Notes: a model not told the origin generated them from the sequence alone. A DNA stretch of 64,000 nt from Caulobacter sp. 602-2 (GCF_011043625.1 NZ_JAAKGT010000011.1:1-64000); one strand, 5' to 3'; shown: positions 25,336 through 35,564, counted from the first letter of the stretch. Numbers and translations are program-made.

Positions 25336-25728
25336 GTGAACGAGCCGGTCTGGATCGACGAGGCGCTGCTGATCCGTTGGCACGACTTGGTGCTGGCCGA
25401 GACGGGCGGCGCAAGCGGCGTGCGGGATCAGGGTCTTCTGAATTCGGCCCTGGCTCGTCCGGTGAACCGTCATGCCTATGAGGGTGTCGCGGACCTGATC
25501 GAGCTCGCCGCCACCTATGCCGTAGCTGTCGCCTCGAACCACCCCTTCATCGACGGCAACAAGCGCGCGGCATTCATGGCGCTCGGCATGTTCCTCGAGG
25601 ACAACGGTCTTTGGCTCGCCGCGGCGCCTGACGATGCAACCGAGGTTATGTTCGCGGTCGCGGCCGGCGAGATCGGCATCCCTGAATTGACCGACTGGCT
25701 GCGCTCGCGCGTCATCGACGCGCCCTAG
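25336..25728 (+). CDS. doc: Death-on-curing (Doc) family toxin
   Basis: A 130-residue Fic/Doc-fold toxin. The active-site motif reads NHPFIDGNKRAAFMAL (about 73-88), matching HxFx[D/N][A/G]NKR, with the catalytic His. The Doc type phosphorylates elongation factor Tu (known for phage P1 Doc). Also typical: DEALLIRWHDLVLAETGG near the start and VRDQGLLNSALARP. It starts with GTG at 25336. The pair sits alone between the thrB-rnhA operon and ispH on the opposite strand, likely an inserted TA module. Confidence 0.9.
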   Translation: MNEPVWIDEALLIRWHDLVLAETGGASGVRDQGLLNSALARPVNRHAYEGVADLIELAATYAVAVASNHPFIDGNKRAAFMALGMFLEDNGLWLAAAPDDATEVMFAVAAGEIGIPELTDWLRSRVIDAP

Positions 25729-25731
25729 TCG

Positions 25732-26694
25732 TCAGGCCGTCGTCAGCAGGCGCGGCAGCTTGAAGGTCACCGTCTCGCGGGCTTCGACCAGTTCCTCGAT
25801 CTCCAGGTCGAAGTGGCCGCTGATGGCGTCGATGACGCCCTGCACCAGGTCTTCAGGCGCCGAGGCGCCGGCGGTCAGGCCGATGCTTTCCACGCCCTCG
25901 AACCAGCTCCAGTCCAGGCCCGAGGCGTCGTCGATCAGGTAGGCGGCCTTGGCGCCGGCCTTCAGGCCCACTTCCTTCAGGCGCACCGAGTTGGACGAGT
26001 TGCGCGAGCCGACCACCAGAATGAGGTCGGAGGCCTCGGCCAGCATCTTCACCGCGTCCTGGCGGTTGGTGGTGGCGTAGCAGATGTCTTCCTTGTGCGG
26101 CGCGGCGATGCCGGGGAAGCGCTCCTTGAGCATGGCCACGATGTCGGCGGTGTCGTCGACCGACAGGGTGGTCTGGGTCAGGAAGGCCACGTTCGAGGCG
26201 TCCTTGGGCTGCCAGGTGCGCGCGTCGTCGATGTCCTCGATCAGGGCCACCGTGCCCTCGGGCAGCTGGCCCATGGTGCCCACGACCTCCGGGTGGCCGG
26301 CGTGGCCGATCAGCACGATCTCGCGGCCGTTGTCGAAGTGCTTCTGGGCCTCGACGTGCACCTTGGAGACCAGCGGGCAGGTGGCGTCGAGATAGATCAT
26401 CTCGCGGGCCTTGGCTTCGGCCGGCACCGACTTGGGCACGCCGTGGGCCGAGAACACCACCGGGCGGTCGTCGGGGGCCTCGGTCAGCTCCTCGATGAAG
26501 ATCGCGCCCAGGGCTTTGAGCCGATCGACCACGTGGCGGTTGTGGACGATCTCGTGGCGCACATAGACCGGCGCGCCGAACTTCTCGATGGCCCGCTCGA
26601 CGATCTGGATGGCCCGGTCGACCCCCGCGCAGAAGCCGCGCGGGCTGGCCAGGAACAGGCGAAGCTTGGGACGGATCGGGGCGGGCGTGGTCAT
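25732..26694 (-). CDS. ispH: 4-hydroxy-3-methylbut-2-enyl diphosphate reductase
   Basis: Last enzyme of the MEP isoprenoid pathway; an iron-sulfur enzyme making IPP and DMAPP. The 320-residue product has the three cluster cysteines in [23 protein letters not shown] and [12 protein letters not shown]. Also conserved are [27 protein letters not shown] (His) and [10 protein letters not shown] with TAGASAPE. The ATG at 26694 gives the usual N-terminus. Downstream, the convergent doc gene ends three bases from its stop. Confidence 0.97.
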   Translation of the reverse strand: MTTPAPIRPKLRLFLASPRGFCAGVDRAIQIVERAIEKFGAPVYVRHEIVHNRHVVDRLKALGAIFIEELTEAPDDRPVVFSAHGVPKSVPAEAKAREMIYLDATCPLVSKVHVEAQKHFDNGREIVLIGHAGHPEVVGTMGQLPEGTVALIEDIDDARTWQPKDASNVAFLTQTTLSVDDTADIVAMLKERFPGIAAPHKEDICYATTNRQDAVKMLAEASDLILVVGSRNSSNSVRLKEVGLKAGAKAAYLIDDASGLDWSWFEGVESIGLTAGASAPEDLVQGVIDAISGHFDLEIEELVEARETVTFKLPRLLTTA

Positions 26695-26878
26695 GGCGCG
26701 GAACCTAAGCGTTCGCGGCTCCGGGCGCCAGACGTCGCGAAGGCGCCCGCGCATGGCGTTTTGACGACGCCGCTGCAACGTGCGCCCGTTGCGAGGTCAC
26801 GCATATGCCTTTATCAGGCTGCATGACGCCGGGTGGGGCCTTTCCCTTTCTGGCAATCCTTCTCGAACCGGACGTTTC

Positions 26879-27580
26879 ATGCGCCGCACGCTTTCCGTCG
26901 CCTTCAGCGCCCTGATGGCCCTGTCGATCGCCGTCACCGCCACCAGCGCCTACGCCCAGGGCGGTGGCCGCGGCGGCCAGGGCGGCGGCCAGGAGGACGA
27001 CGGCTCCAAGAAGAAGAAGCGCGACGAGGAGTGGAACCAGCCCAAGGCTCCGCTGGCCCAGCTGCGCAACGCCGGCCCGTGCCCCTTCGTGAAGGTGCTG
27101 TACGACGCCAGCCGCTATGTCGAGTTCAAGGGCGGCAAGGAAAGCGCCGCGGCCACCGCCTACACCGGCGAAATCCAGGGCGTGTCCTCGGGCTGCGCCT
27201 ACAAGAGCGACGACCCCATCAAGATGCAGGTCGAGGTGCTGTTCTCGCTGGGCCGCGGCCCCGAAGCGACCGAGAGCCGCAAGACCTATCGCTACTGGGT
27301 GGCCGTGACCGAGCGCAACAAGGACGTCCTGGCCAAGGAATACTTCGACCTGCCGATCACCTTCCCGGCCAGCGGCGACCGCGTCTACGCCACCGAGAAG
27401 CTGCAGACCATCACCATCCCGCGCGCCGAAGCCACGACGAGCGGCAGCAATTTCGAAGTCCTGATCGGCTTCGACGTCACCCCGGAAATGGCCGCCTTCA
27501 ACCGCGACGGCAAGCGCTTCCGCGTCAACGCCGGCCAGGCCGCCCAAGCCCAGCAAGCAGGGACTCCTCCTAAGCAATGA
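26879..27580 (+). CDS. Secreted protein of unknown function upstream of argS
   Basis: A 233-residue exported protein: signal peptide [20 protein letters not shown] ending in TSAYAQ, then a Gly/Gln-rich stretch and a Lys/Asp/Glu linker ([13 protein letters not shown]), then a folded domain with [31 protein letters not shown] and [15 protein letters not shown]. Two cysteines (CPFV, GCAY) could form a disulfide. The domain is beta-rich; I do not know its function, but the pattern is common next to argS in Caulobacter-like genomes. The start ATG is 26879 (signal peptide argues for it). The stop overlaps the argS ATG (ATGA). Confidence 0.83.
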   Translation: MRRTLSVAFSALMALSIAVTATSAYAQGGGRGGQGGGQEDDGSKKKKRDEEWNQPKAPLAQLRNAGPCPFVKVLYDASRYVEFKGGKESAAATAYTGEIQGVSSGCAYKSDDPIKMQVEVLFSLGRGPEATESRKTYRYWVAVTERNKDVLAKEYFDLPITFPASGDRVYATEKLQTITIPRAEATTSGSNFEVLIGFDVTPEMAAFNRDGKRFRVNAGQAAQAQQAGTPPKQ

Positions 27581-29418
27581 ACGATTTGAAGCGGTCCTTG
27601 AGCGAGGCGGCCGCGGCCGCTTTCCAGGCCGCCGGACTGTCTCCCGACTTCGGGCGCGTCACGGCGTCCGACCGGCCCGACCTGGCCGACTTCCAGTGCA
27701 ACGGCGCCCTCGCCGCGGCCAAGAGCGCCAAGCGTAACCCCCGCGAGATCGCCGTCCAGGTGGTCGAGCAGCTGAAGGCCGATCCGCGCCTGGCCTCGGT
27801 CGAGATCGCCGGCGTCGGCTTCATCAACATGCGCGTCAGCCCCGCGGCCCTGGCCGCCCGCGCCGACGAGATCGCCGCCGACGAGCGCGCCGGCGCCAGC
27901 CTGCTGGAAGAGCCGCGCCGCGTGCTGGTCGACTATGCCGGCCCCAACGTCGCCAAGCCGATGCACGTGGGCCACCTGCGCGCGTCGATCATCGGCGAGT
28001 CGATCAAGCGCCTGTACCGCTTCCGCGGCGACCAGGTGGTGGGCGACGCCCACTTCGGCGACTGGGGCTTCCAGATGGGCCTGCTCATCACCGCGGTGAT
28101 GGACGAGGACGCCTTCATCGCGGCCCTGATGGACAAGCTGCCGGACGCCCCGCGCGACTTCTCCGACGCCGACGCCGCCAAGGTGCGCGCCGAGTTCACC
28201 GGCCGGGTGACCCTGTCCGACCTCGACCGCCTGTATCCGGCCGCCGCCGCGCGCGCCAAGGAAGACGCCGAGTACCGCGACCGCGCCCGCAAGGCGACGG
28301 CCGACCTGCAGAACGGCCGCTTTGGTTATCGGCTGCTGTGGAAGCACTTCGTCGACGTCAGCCGCGTGGCGCTGGAGCGCGAGTTCCACGCCCTGGGCGT
28401 CGACTTCGACCTGTGGAAGGGCGAGAGCGACGCCGACCCGCTGATCGCGCCGATGGTGCGCCAGCTGGAGGACAAGGGCCTGCTGGTCGAGGACCAGGGC
28501 GCCCGCATCGTCCGCGTGGCCCGTCCGGGCGAGACCAAGAAGAAGAAGCTGCCCGACGGCTCGGTGATCGAGGTCGAGAGCCCCGATCCGCTGCTGGTGG
28601 TCTCGTCGGAAGGCTCGGCCATGTACGGCACGACCGACCTGGCCACGATCCTGGATCGTCGCCAGTCGTTCGACCCGCACCTGATCCTCTACTGCGTGGA
28701 CCAGCGCCAGGCCGACCACTTCGAGCAGGTGTTCCGCGCCGCCTACCTGGCCGGCTACGCCCAGCCGGGCGGCCTGGAGCACATCGGCTTCGGCACCATG
28801 AACGGCGCCGACGGCAAGCCGTTCAAGACCCGCGCCGGCGGCGTGCTGAAGCTGCACGACCTGATCGAGATGGCCCGCGAGAAGGCGCGGGAGCGCCTGC
28901 GCGAAGCCGGCCTTGGGTCGGAACTGTCGCCGGAAGCCTTCGAGGAGACCGCGCACAAGGTGGGCGTCGCCGCCCTGAAGTTCGCCGATCTGCAGAACTT
29001 CCGCGGCACCTCCTACGTCTTCGACCTCGACCGCTTCACCAGCTTCGAGGGCAAGACCGGCCCTTACCTGCTGTACCAGACCGTCCGTATCAAGAGCATC
29101 CTGCGCAAGGCGGCCGAGCAGGGCGCCCAAGGCGGACCCGTGATCGTCGCCGAGCAGGCCGAACGCGACCTGACCCTGCTGCTGGACGCCTTCGAGGGCG
29201 CGCTTGGCGAGGCCTACGACAAGAAGGCCCCCAACTTCGTGGCCGAGCACGCCTACAAGCTGGCTCAGGGCTTCTCGAAGTTCTACGCCGCCTGCCCGAT
29301 CCTGGGCGCCGACGAGCCGGCCGTGCGCGCCTCGCGCCTGACCCTGGCCCAGACGGCGCTCAAGCAACTGGAGCTGGCGCTGGACCTGCTGGGCGTCGAG
29401 ACGCCCGAGCGGATGTAA
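27577..29418 (+). CDS. argS: Arginyl-tRNA synthetase
   Basis: Charges tRNA-Arg. The 613-residue class I synthetase has [20 protein letters not shown] (HIGH variant HVGH, about residues 128-131), the N-terminal arginyl-specific Add1 domain, [16 protein letters not shown] and [17 protein letters not shown], which replaces the KMSKS signature in this family. The C-terminal anticodon-binding domain is ANFV-like, ending in [10 protein letters not shown]. It starts at 27577 with an ATGA overlap with the upstream secreted protein gene. Typical length. Confidence 0.97.
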   Translation: MNDLKRSLSEAAAAAFQAAGLSPDFGRVTASDRPDLADFQCNGALAAAKSAKRNPREIAVQVVEQLKADPRLASVEIAGVGFINMRVSPAALAARADEIAADERAGASLLEEPRRVLVDYAGPNVAKPMHVGHLRASIIGESIKRLYRFRGDQVVGDAHFGDWGFQMGLLITAVMDEDAFIAALMDKLPDAPRDFSDADAAKVRAEFTGRVTLSDLDRLYPAAAARAKEDAEYRDRARKATADLQNGRFGYRLLWKHFVDVSRVALEREFHALGVDFDLWKGESDADPLIAPMVRQLEDKGLLVEDQGARIVRVARPGETKKKKLPDGSVIEVESPDPLLVVSSEGSAMYGTTDLATILDRRQSFDPHLILYCVDQRQADHFEQVFRAAYLAGYAQPGGLEHIGFGTMNGADGKPFKTRAGGVLKLHDLIEMAREKARERLREAGLGSELSPEAFEETAHKVGVAALKFADLQNFRGTSYVFDLDRFTSFEGKTGPYLLYQTVRIKSILRKAAEQGAQGGPVIVAEQAERDLTLLLDAFEGALGEAYDKKAPNFVAEHAYKLAQGFSKFYAACPILGADEPAVRASRLTLAQTALKQLELALDLLGVETPERM

Positions 29419-29423
29419 GACGA

Positions 29424-29557
29424 AGATCCTCCCCCTTTGGGGGAGGTGGCCCGAAGGGCCGGAGGGGGGACGTTTTCAGCCGCCGCCGAATTGGCCGGCC
29501 TGGAAGCCTCTCCCCTCTCCGTCGGCTTCGCCGACACCTCTCCCACAGGGAGAGGGC
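29424..29557. repeat. Intergenic palindromic repeat, family A
   Basis: GATCCTCCCCCTTTGGGGGA then GGTGGCCCGAAGGGCCGGAG, GGGGGGACGTTTTCAGC, with CCGTCGGCTTCGCCGAC and CTCTCCCACAGGGAGAGG at the right end. It fills the gap between the convergent argS and GH28 genes. Confidence 0.85.
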
Positions 29558-30958
29558 CTACTGCGTCGAAAACCCCGTCACGTTCTCCGTCTTCACCGGT
29601 CCGGCGACCTTGCCGACCGACACCCGGCGCAGCCGTACGTCGCGGATCGGCAGGTCCTTCTCGCCCTTGAGGCTGCACACCGAGCCGGCTTCGGCGACGC
29701 GCACGTCGCTGACCCGCAGGCCCTCGATCGCGGTGAGCCGCCGCTCGTAGGTCGGGACCAGGGTGCGCCACTGGTAGAGGACGTCGGTGTCGACCGCGAG
29801 CACGCTGCCGGCGATCTTCGTGGCGCTGACATTGCGCATGTGGATGTTGCGCACAAAGCCGCCGCGCCGCTCGTTGGTCTTGACGAACAGCAGGTTGGCG
29901 ATCGGCACGGCCCAGCCGTCCTCGCCCTTCCCGTCGCCGGTGAAATGGCAGTTGTCGACGAAGACGTTCTCGATCCCCGCCGACAGTTCGCTGCCGACGG
30001 CCATCAGCTGGTGGCCGTTCCTGATCTGGCAGTCGCGCATGACGACGTTGCGGGTGGGAACCCCTAAGCGCCAGGCGTCCTGGTCGCGGCCCGACTTCAC
30101 CGACACCGCGTCGTCGCCCTGGTCGAACACGCAGTCCTCGATCAGCACGTTCTGGCTCATCTCCGGATCGACGCCGTCGTTGTTGTGGCCGTGGGCGCGG
30201 ATCTTCACCCGCCGGATCACGACGTCGGTGCAGAGGAACGGGTGGATCACCCAGAACGGGCTGTCCTCGATGCTGACGTCCTCGATCAATACGTGGCGGC
30301 AGCGGTTGAACTGGATGAACTGCGGGCGAAGGTTGGCCTCGCCGGCCGTCATCCGGCGAGCGTCCACCGGCTCGCCCTTGGCGGCCTGGTGATAGAGCGC
30401 CACCAGGGCGTCCATGTGCGGCTTGGGCCGCTTGTACCACTCGCGCCAGACGTCGAGTTTCGCCTTCAGCCGGCCGGGGCCGGTGATCGCCACGTTCTCG
30501 CACGCGAAGGCGTAGACCAGCGGCGAGTAGTTCCAGCACTCCAGCCCCTCCCACGTCGTCTGGACGGGCGGCAGGTAGTCGGCGGGCTTTTCCGAGAACA
30601 GCAGGGTCGCGCCCTTGGCCAGGTGCAGGGCGACGTTGCTTTTCAGGTGCACCTTGCCGGTAGGCCAGGTTCCTGCAGGCACCACCACCACGCCGGCGCC
30701 GGCCGCATTGGCCGCCTTGATCGCCGCGGACAAGGCGGCGCTGGTCCTGCCCTGGTCGCCCTGGTCGGCGCCGAAGTCGGTGATGGGAAACCGCCGGGCG
30801 CTCGAAAAGTCGGGCACGCCGATCGAGGGCATGTCGAAGGGCGCGGTCGGGCGCACCAGCTTGCGGGGCAGGGGGCGAGCCAGGGCCAGGCCCGGCAGCA
30901 GCGGCGCGGCCAGTCCGCCCGCCAGCGCCATCCGCCGGCTCGGTAGGTCGAAAGCCAT
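29558..30958 (-). CDS. Glycoside hydrolase family 28 protein (polygalacturonase-like), Tat-exported
   Basis: A 466-residue pectin-degrading enzyme candidate. The N-terminus MAFDLPSRRMALAGGLAAPL has a twin-arginine signal (RRMAL), pointing to folded export. The parallel beta-helix contains the GH28 catalytic aspartates: HGHNNDGVDPEM and DQGDDAVSVKSGRD, then GHQLMAVGSELSAG in place of the usual GHG motif, and FVKTNERRGG for the RIK-type substrate residues. I chose ATG 30958: GGGGAG precedes it. The upstream codons of the frame (GTG at 31012) add a stretch without signal character. Divergent from an aldehyde dehydrogenase. Confidence 0.92.
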   Translation of the reverse strand: MAFDLPSRRMALAGGLAAPLLPGLALARPLPRKLVRPTAPFDMPSIGVPDFSSARRFPITDFGADQGDQGRTSAALSAAIKAANAAGAGVVVVPAGTWPTGKVHLKSNVALHLAKGATLLFSEKPADYLPPVQTTWEGLECWNYSPLVYAFACENVAITGPGRLKAKLDVWREWYKRPKPHMDALVALYHQAAKGEPVDARRMTAGEANLRPQFIQFNRCRHVLIEDVSIEDSPFWVIHPFLCTDVVIRRVKIRAHGHNNDGVDPEMSQNVLIEDCVFDQGDDAVSVKSGRDQDAWRLGVPTRNVVMRDCQIRNGHQLMAVGSELSAGIENVFVDNCHFTGDGKGEDGWAVPIANLLFVKTNERRGGFVRNIHMRNVSATKIAGSVLAVDTDVLYQWRTLVPTYERRLTAIEGLRVSDVRVAEAGSVCSLKGEKDLPIRDVRLRRVSVGKVAGPVKTENVTGFSTQ

Positions 30959-31180
30959 GCCGCGTCTCCCCATGCGTCGGGCGTCACGCGCCCGTGTTGC
31001 AGCATTCCTCACATGTTGGAATTTGAAGTCAATATTCGGGAGTTGGGGCCCGGCGCTGGCGGCGTCGCCGGGTGGGGCGGCGCGGGAAAGCCCTTCCCAC
31101 CTGATCGCCGATAATTAGAATGAGCGTTTGAAAGAGCGCCGCCCCCGTCCCAGGTTAGAGCGGCCCGGCAGGAGGAACCC

Positions 31181-32620
31181 ATGCGCGACTACCTGAAGTT
31201 CTACATCGACGGCCAGTGGGTCGAGCCGAAGTCCGACAAGACGGTGGACGTCATCAATCCCGCCACCGAGGCCGTGGCCGGCCGGGTGACCCTGGGTTCG
31301 GTCGAGGACGTCGACCTGGCGGTCCGCGCCGCTCGCAAGGCCTTCGCGACCTATTCCCAGACCAGCCGCGAGGAGCGCATCGACCTGCTCGAGCGGATCA
31401 TCGCCGAGTACCAGAAGCGCTTCGAGGACATGGCCAAGGCCATCACCGAGGAGATGGGCGCCCCCGCCTGGCTGGCCCAGCGCGCTCAGGCCGCGATGGG
31501 CATCGCCCACGTCCAGACCTCGCTGCAGGTGCTCAAGGACTACAGGTTCGAGGAAGATCGCGGCACAACCCGCCTGGTGAAGGAGCCGATCGGCGTCTGC
31601 GCCTTCATCACCCCGTGGAACTGGCCGGTGAACCAGATCGCCTGCAAGGTCGCGCCGGCCCTGGCCGTGGGCTGCACCATGGTGCTGAAGCCGTCCGAGG
31701 TCGCGCCGTTCTCGGCCTGGGTGTGGACCGAGATCCTCGAGGCCGCCGGCGTGCCGGCCGGCGTCTTCAACCTGGTCAACGGCGACGGCCCCACGGTCGG
31801 CGCCGCGCTGTCCAGCCATCCTGAAGTCGACATGGTGTCGTTCACCGGCTCGACCCGCGCCGGCATCGAGGTGGCCAAGAACGCCGCCCCGACCGTCAAG
31901 CGCGTGCACCAGGAGCTGGGCGGCAAGAGCCCCAACATCATCCTCGACGACGCCGACTTCCAGCGCGCCGTCGGCGGCGGCGTGGCGTCGGTGATGATGA
32001 ACTCGGGCCAGTCGTGCAATGCGCCCACCCGCATGCTGGTGCCGGCGGGGCGCATGGACGAGGTGATCGCCATCGCCAAGGCCGCCGCCGAGGCCCACAC
32101 GGTGGGCGATCCCAGCGGCAATTCCAAGCTGGGCCCGGTGGTGTCCGAGGTGCAGTGGACCAAGATCCAGGGCCTGATCCAGAAGGGCGTCGACGAGGGC
32201 GCGACCCTGGTGGCCGGCGGTCCGGGCAAGCCCGAGGGGCTGGAGACCGGCTACTACGTCAAGCCGACCGTCTTCGCCAACGTCACCCCCGACATGACCA
32301 TCGCCAAGGAAGAGATCTTCGGCCCGGTGCTGTCGATCCTCGGCTACGACAGCGTCGACGAGGCCGTGGCGATCGGCAACGACACTGAGTACGGCCTGGC
32401 GGCCTATGTCTCGGGGACCGATGCGGGCGAGGTGCGCAAGGTGGCGAGCAAGCTGCGCGCCGGCCAGGTCAACCTCAATGGCGCCAGCCCCGACCTGATG
32501 GCCCCGTTCGGCGGCTACAAGATGAGCGGCAATGGCCGCGAATGGGGCGACCACGCCTTCGGCGAGTTCCTCGAGACCAAGGCCATCCTCGGCTACGCGC
32601 CCAAGCAGGCGGCGGAGTAA
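31181..32620 (+). CDS. Aldehyde dehydrogenase family protein
   Basis: A 479-residue NAD(P)-dependent aldehyde dehydrogenase. Visible are the catalytic Asn region ITPWNWPVNQIACKV, cofactor-binding loop SFTGSTRAGIEV, catalytic Glu in HQELGGKSPNIIL and catalytic Cys in MMNSGQSCNAPTRM. The start has a strong AGGAGG ribosome-binding site eight bases before the ATG. Substrate is not visible from sequence. The divergent pectinase suggests sugar or uronate catabolism, but the pairing may be accidental. Confidence 0.95.
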   Translation: MRDYLKFYIDGQWVEPKSDKTVDVINPATEAVAGRVTLGSVEDVDLAVRAARKAFATYSQTSREERIDLLERIIAEYQKRFEDMAKAITEEMGAPAWLAQRAQAAMGIAHVQTSLQVLKDYRFEEDRGTTRLVKEPIGVCAFITPWNWPVNQIACKVAPALAVGCTMVLKPSEVAPFSAWVWTEILEAAGVPAGVFNLVNGDGPTVGAALSSHPEVDMVSFTGSTRAGIEVAKNAAPTVKRVHQELGGKSPNIILDDADFQRAVGGGVASVMMNSGQSCNAPTRMLVPAGRMDEVIAIAKAAAEAHTVGDPSGNSKLGPVVSEVQWTKIQGLIQKGVDEGATLVAGGPGKPEGLETGYYVKPTVFANVTPDMTIAKEEIFGPVLSILGYDSVDEAVAIGNDTEYGLAAYVSGTDAGEVRKVASKLRAGQVNLNGASPDLMAPFGGYKMSGNGREWGDHAFGEFLETKAILGYAPKQAAE

Positions 32621-32623
32621 GGC

Positions 32624-32784
32624 AGCCCTTCTCCCACTGAGCTCCCCTTCTCCCAGAGGGAGAAGGGGGGGGGCCAAGCCGCAGGCTTGGGAGGATGAGG
32701 GGTTTATGCGGTGAGGGCGTAACCCCTCACCCTCCCACCGCTGCGCGGCGGGCCCCTCCCTCTCCCTATGGGAGAGGTTTTCAG
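32624..32784. repeat. Degenerate palindromic repeat between aldehyde dehydrogenase and M28 peptidase
   Basis: Imperfect elements CCCTTCTCCCACTGAGC, CTTCTCCCAGAGGGAGAAGG and CCCTCCCTCTCCCTATGGGA (partial family B), with GATGAGGGGTTTATGCGG. The arms are less well kept than in the other copies. Confidence 0.65.
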
Positions 32785-32791
32785 GGGCGGC

Positions 32792-35218
32792 TCACCACCG
32801 CACGCTGGCCCGGGTCAGCACCAGGGTCTTGTCGGAGACGCCCCAGCCCATCAGGCCGTCGGGCTTGGCGCCGGGCGAGGGGGCGGCGCGGGGCCAGCCT
32901 TCGCGGGTTTCGAGGGCGGCGGCCTCGACGTGGCCGCTGCCGTTCAGGCGGCTGAAGCTCAGGGTCACGCCGTTCGGATCGGGGGCGTGGTAGGTCAGGC
33001 TGGTCCATTCGCCGCGCTTGGTGGCCAAGGGGACGGGGCGGCCGTTCAGGCGCGCGCCGGCCAGCATGCCGTCGGGCTTGATGCGCAGGGTGACGTACTC
33101 GGCGCCGGGGCCGGGGATCACCCGCACCAGCAGCCGCTCGCCGGCCTGCTCCAGCACCAGCTGCGGCGGATCCAGCGGCACGGGCCGCGTTTCGGCCATC
33201 CACACCTTGGAGCGGAAGAAAGGCGGCAGGTCGCGCTGGGCCGGCGCGCCGCCCTGTGCGGTCAGGGCCCCGCGCGACCAGGCGTCCAGGCGCGGCAGGG
33301 TCGAGATCCGCCAGGCCTGGCCGCTGGACAGGTCCGACAGGTGGGCCGCCTCGGTCAGTTCCGGCCGGGCCGGCGTGGCGCCCGCCAGCACCGCATAGGC
33401 GACGAGGCCGCCGCCCAGCGCGGCGACCAGGGTGGCGGGAATGGCCGCCAGCTTCAGGGCCGAGAAATCGTGGGCCAGCGGCACGAGGGCGGGCAGGGCC
33501 AGCAGGCCGAACGCCGCCAGCACGGCCGGCAGGGTCACGCCCAGTCCGGCGAAGGTCCACGCGCCCCAGGCACCGACCTGGGTGACGACCACGATCGCCG
33601 CCAGGGCGACGCAGGCGGTCAGGGCCCAGGCCACGCGGCGGTCGCGGGTGCCGCCCTTGGCCAGCACCAGCACGGCGGCGAGCGCGGCGACCAGCAGCGG
33701 CCAGACGGCCATCACCGAGCCGCCGGGCAGCAGGATCATGGCCGCGACGGCGATGGCCAGCAGGCCGACCAGGGCGCCGATCCAGGCCCCCAGCACGCCC
33801 ACCGGCTTGCCCAGCGAGGCCCAGACCAGCACGGCGCTGCCCGCGCCCAGGCCGACGCCGATCGGATCCAGCGCGGGCGGTCCGCCGATCAGGCAGGTCA
33901 GGCCGCCGGCCGCCAGCGCCAGCAGGCTGGGCCAGATCCGCGCCGCGCCCTTGGCCTGGCCGATGACCACGGCCAGGGCCACGCCGACCAGGATGGCGGT
34001 GCAGCCCAGCAGCAGCGGATCAAACCGCCCCAGCAGGGCGTAGTGGGCCTGCAGGTCGGCGATGTTCAGCAGCTTGCCCGTCAGGTGCAGGACCAGCGCC
34101 CCGGAGGTTCCCACCAGCAGGAAGCCGCAGAGGCCCTTGAGCAGCTCGACGGCGCTGGTTCCCCGGATCATCAGGCCGCGCACCAGGGCGTACAGCACCA
34201 GCGCCCCGGCCAGGGCCAGCAGACCCCAGCCGACCGTGACCGGATAGCTGACCATGGTCAGGCCGAAGACGTCGGAATAGATGGCGTTGGGCGCCTTGCC
34301 CGGCAGGTCGGCGGCGCTGGCCAGGGCGCGGGCGGTGGGCAGCACCTGATCGCCGAAGTGCTGCAGGCTGCCCTGGTCGAGGTGGTCGGCGCGGGCCAGC
34401 GGGGTGTGATAGGCCAGTTGGTCGTCGATGAAGGCGAAGTTCAGCCCGGGCAGGCCGGCCTTCACCGCGTGGGTGAAGTCGGTGTCGTTGGGCATCTTCT
34501 CGTAGACGGCCGCGGCCAGCGAGTTGGCGGCCGGCCGCTTGGCCTCGCGGGCGAAGAGCGCCATCAGGGCGCCGTTCTGCGGGCCGGTCTGGAACATCGC
34601 CGCCCGGCCACTGTCGCCGCGGGCCTCCATGTTGATCACTACGCCGACCTTCTGGCGCAGCGGGTCGCGGGCGAAGAAGGCGTCGGCGCCCAAGAGGCCC
34701 TGCTCCTCGCCGTCGGTGAACAGGAAGATCACGTCGCGGGCGGGCGTTGGGCCGGCCTTCAGCGCGCGGGCGACCTCGAGGGCGGCGGCCACGCCGGCGG
34801 CGTCGTCGGCCGCGCCCGGCGAGTTGGCCACCGAGTCGTAGTGGCTCATGATCAGCACGGCGGGCTTGGTGCGATCGGCGCCGGGCAGCACGCCGATGAC
34901 ATTCTGCACCGTGCCCGCGGCGAGCCAGCGGCCGTCGTTGCGCGGCCCGGCATAGCCCTCGTCGGCGCGGACCGAAAGCTCCAGTCCCAGGGCGGTGATG
35001 CGGGCCATCAGGTGCTCGCGCACCCGCACGATGTCGGTCGAGCCGGTGGGGTGGGGACGCAGGGCGATGGTCCGCACGTCGGCCATGGCGCGTTCGGCGG
35101 AAAAGGCGTCTGGCGGGGCGCTGGCGGGAACGACCGGCGGGGATCTCTGCGCCAGCGCGGCCAGCGCCAGGCCCAGCAGCAGGCAGATCCAGAAACCGAG
35201 AAGTCTGATCGCTTTCAT
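32792..35218 (-). CDS. M28 family zinc aminopeptidase with membrane C-terminus
   Basis: An 808-residue protein: signal or anchor helix (MKAIRLLGFWICLLLGLALA), an M28 peptidase domain (about 45-330), then a long C-terminal part with about eight hydrophobic segments and a final soluble region. Zinc ligands are visible: MSHYDSVANSPGAADDAAG (His and Asp), FLFTDGEEQGLLGA (Glu-Glu), NMEARGD and LAYHTPLAR (His). It is probably an inner-membrane peptidase facing the periplasm. Family-typical of bacterial multi-pass M28 proteins. Substrate unknown. Divergent from the DUF3060 gene. Confidence 0.92.
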   Translation of the reverse strand: MKAIRLLGFWICLLLGLALAALAQRSPPVVPASAPPDAFSAERAMADVRTIALRPHPTGSTDIVRVREHLMARITALGLELSVRADEGYAGPRNDGRWLAAGTVQNVIGVLPGADRTKPAVLIMSHYDSVANSPGAADDAAGVAAALEVARALKAGPTPARDVIFLFTDGEEQGLLGADAFFARDPLRQKVGVVINMEARGDSGRAAMFQTGPQNGALMALFAREAKRPAANSLAAAVYEKMPNDTDFTHAVKAGLPGLNFAFIDDQLAYHTPLARADHLDQGSLQHFGDQVLPTARALASAADLPGKAPNAIYSDVFGLTMVSYPVTVGWGLLALAGALVLYALVRGLMIRGTSAVELLKGLCGFLLVGTSGALVLHLTGKLLNIADLQAHYALLGRFDPLLLGCTAILVGVALAVVIGQAKGAARIWPSLLALAAGGLTCLIGGPPALDPIGVGLGAGSAVLVWASLGKPVGVLGAWIGALVGLLAIAVAAMILLPGGSVMAVWPLLVAALAAVLVLAKGGTRDRRVAWALTACVALAAIVVVTQVGAWGAWTFAGLGVTLPAVLAAFGLLALPALVPLAHDFSALKLAAIPATLVAALGGGLVAYAVLAGATPARPELTEAAHLSDLSSGQAWRISTLPRLDAWSRGALTAQGGAPAQRDLPPFFRSKVWMAETRPVPLDPPQLVLEQAGERLLVRVIPGPGAEYVTLRIKPDGMLAGARLNGRPVPLATKRGEWTSLTYHAPDPNGVTLSFSRLNGSGHVEAAALETREGWPRAAPSPGAKPDGLMGWGVSDKTLVLTRASVRW

Positions 35219-35564
35219 GCGCGGCTCGCCCTCGCGTCCATCCCCGGCCCGCGTCGAGGGTGCGGGTGTTCGCGCGCGGGGGGAACGGGGAAAGGCGCGC
35301 GTGCGGAGCGAAAATGGGGCGAAAACGCCAGGGTTTTCCCCTGTATCGCTGGCCCCCCTTTTGTCAGGCTATGGGGTTGACGTCCCACAAGCTTCGCCGA
35401 GGTCACGATGAGCGTCCGCTCATACCGCGCCTCGCTGCGGTGATGGATGCGTGGCCAGGGCGCACCTACAAGGGCGCCGCGAGGCCGGGCGGTGCTGGGG
35501 CTGGCCCTCGACGGCGGCGGAGGTTATCGATTGTATTCCATTATTGCTCAATCTGGAGTGATTC
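35219..35564. other. Divergent intergenic region, no gene seen
   Basis: A 346-base gap between the divergent M28 and DUF3060 genes. Near the DUF3060 end it becomes AT-rich (GATTGTATTCCATTATTGCT), a likely promoter area for that gene. I see no ORF with coding character; an 11-codon ATG frame at 35408 is probably noise. Confidence 0.5.

Noticed and set aside
27385..29367. Long open frame opposite argS (660 codons, minus strand)
   Set aside because: It is the complement of a clear arginyl-tRNA synthetase. High GC makes stop codons rare on both strands, and the predicted protein is a low-complexity Gly/Ala/Val/Arg/His sequence with no family.
32768..35380. Very long plus-strand frame (870 codons) over the M28 peptidase
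   Set aside because: Antisense to a peptidase with clear zinc ligands; rich in Gly/Gln/Ala/Arg like other GC artefacts.
35408..35443. Short ORF MSVRSYRASLR in the gap before DUF3060
   Set aside because: Eleven codons, no Shine-Dalgarno and no similarity; could be chance.
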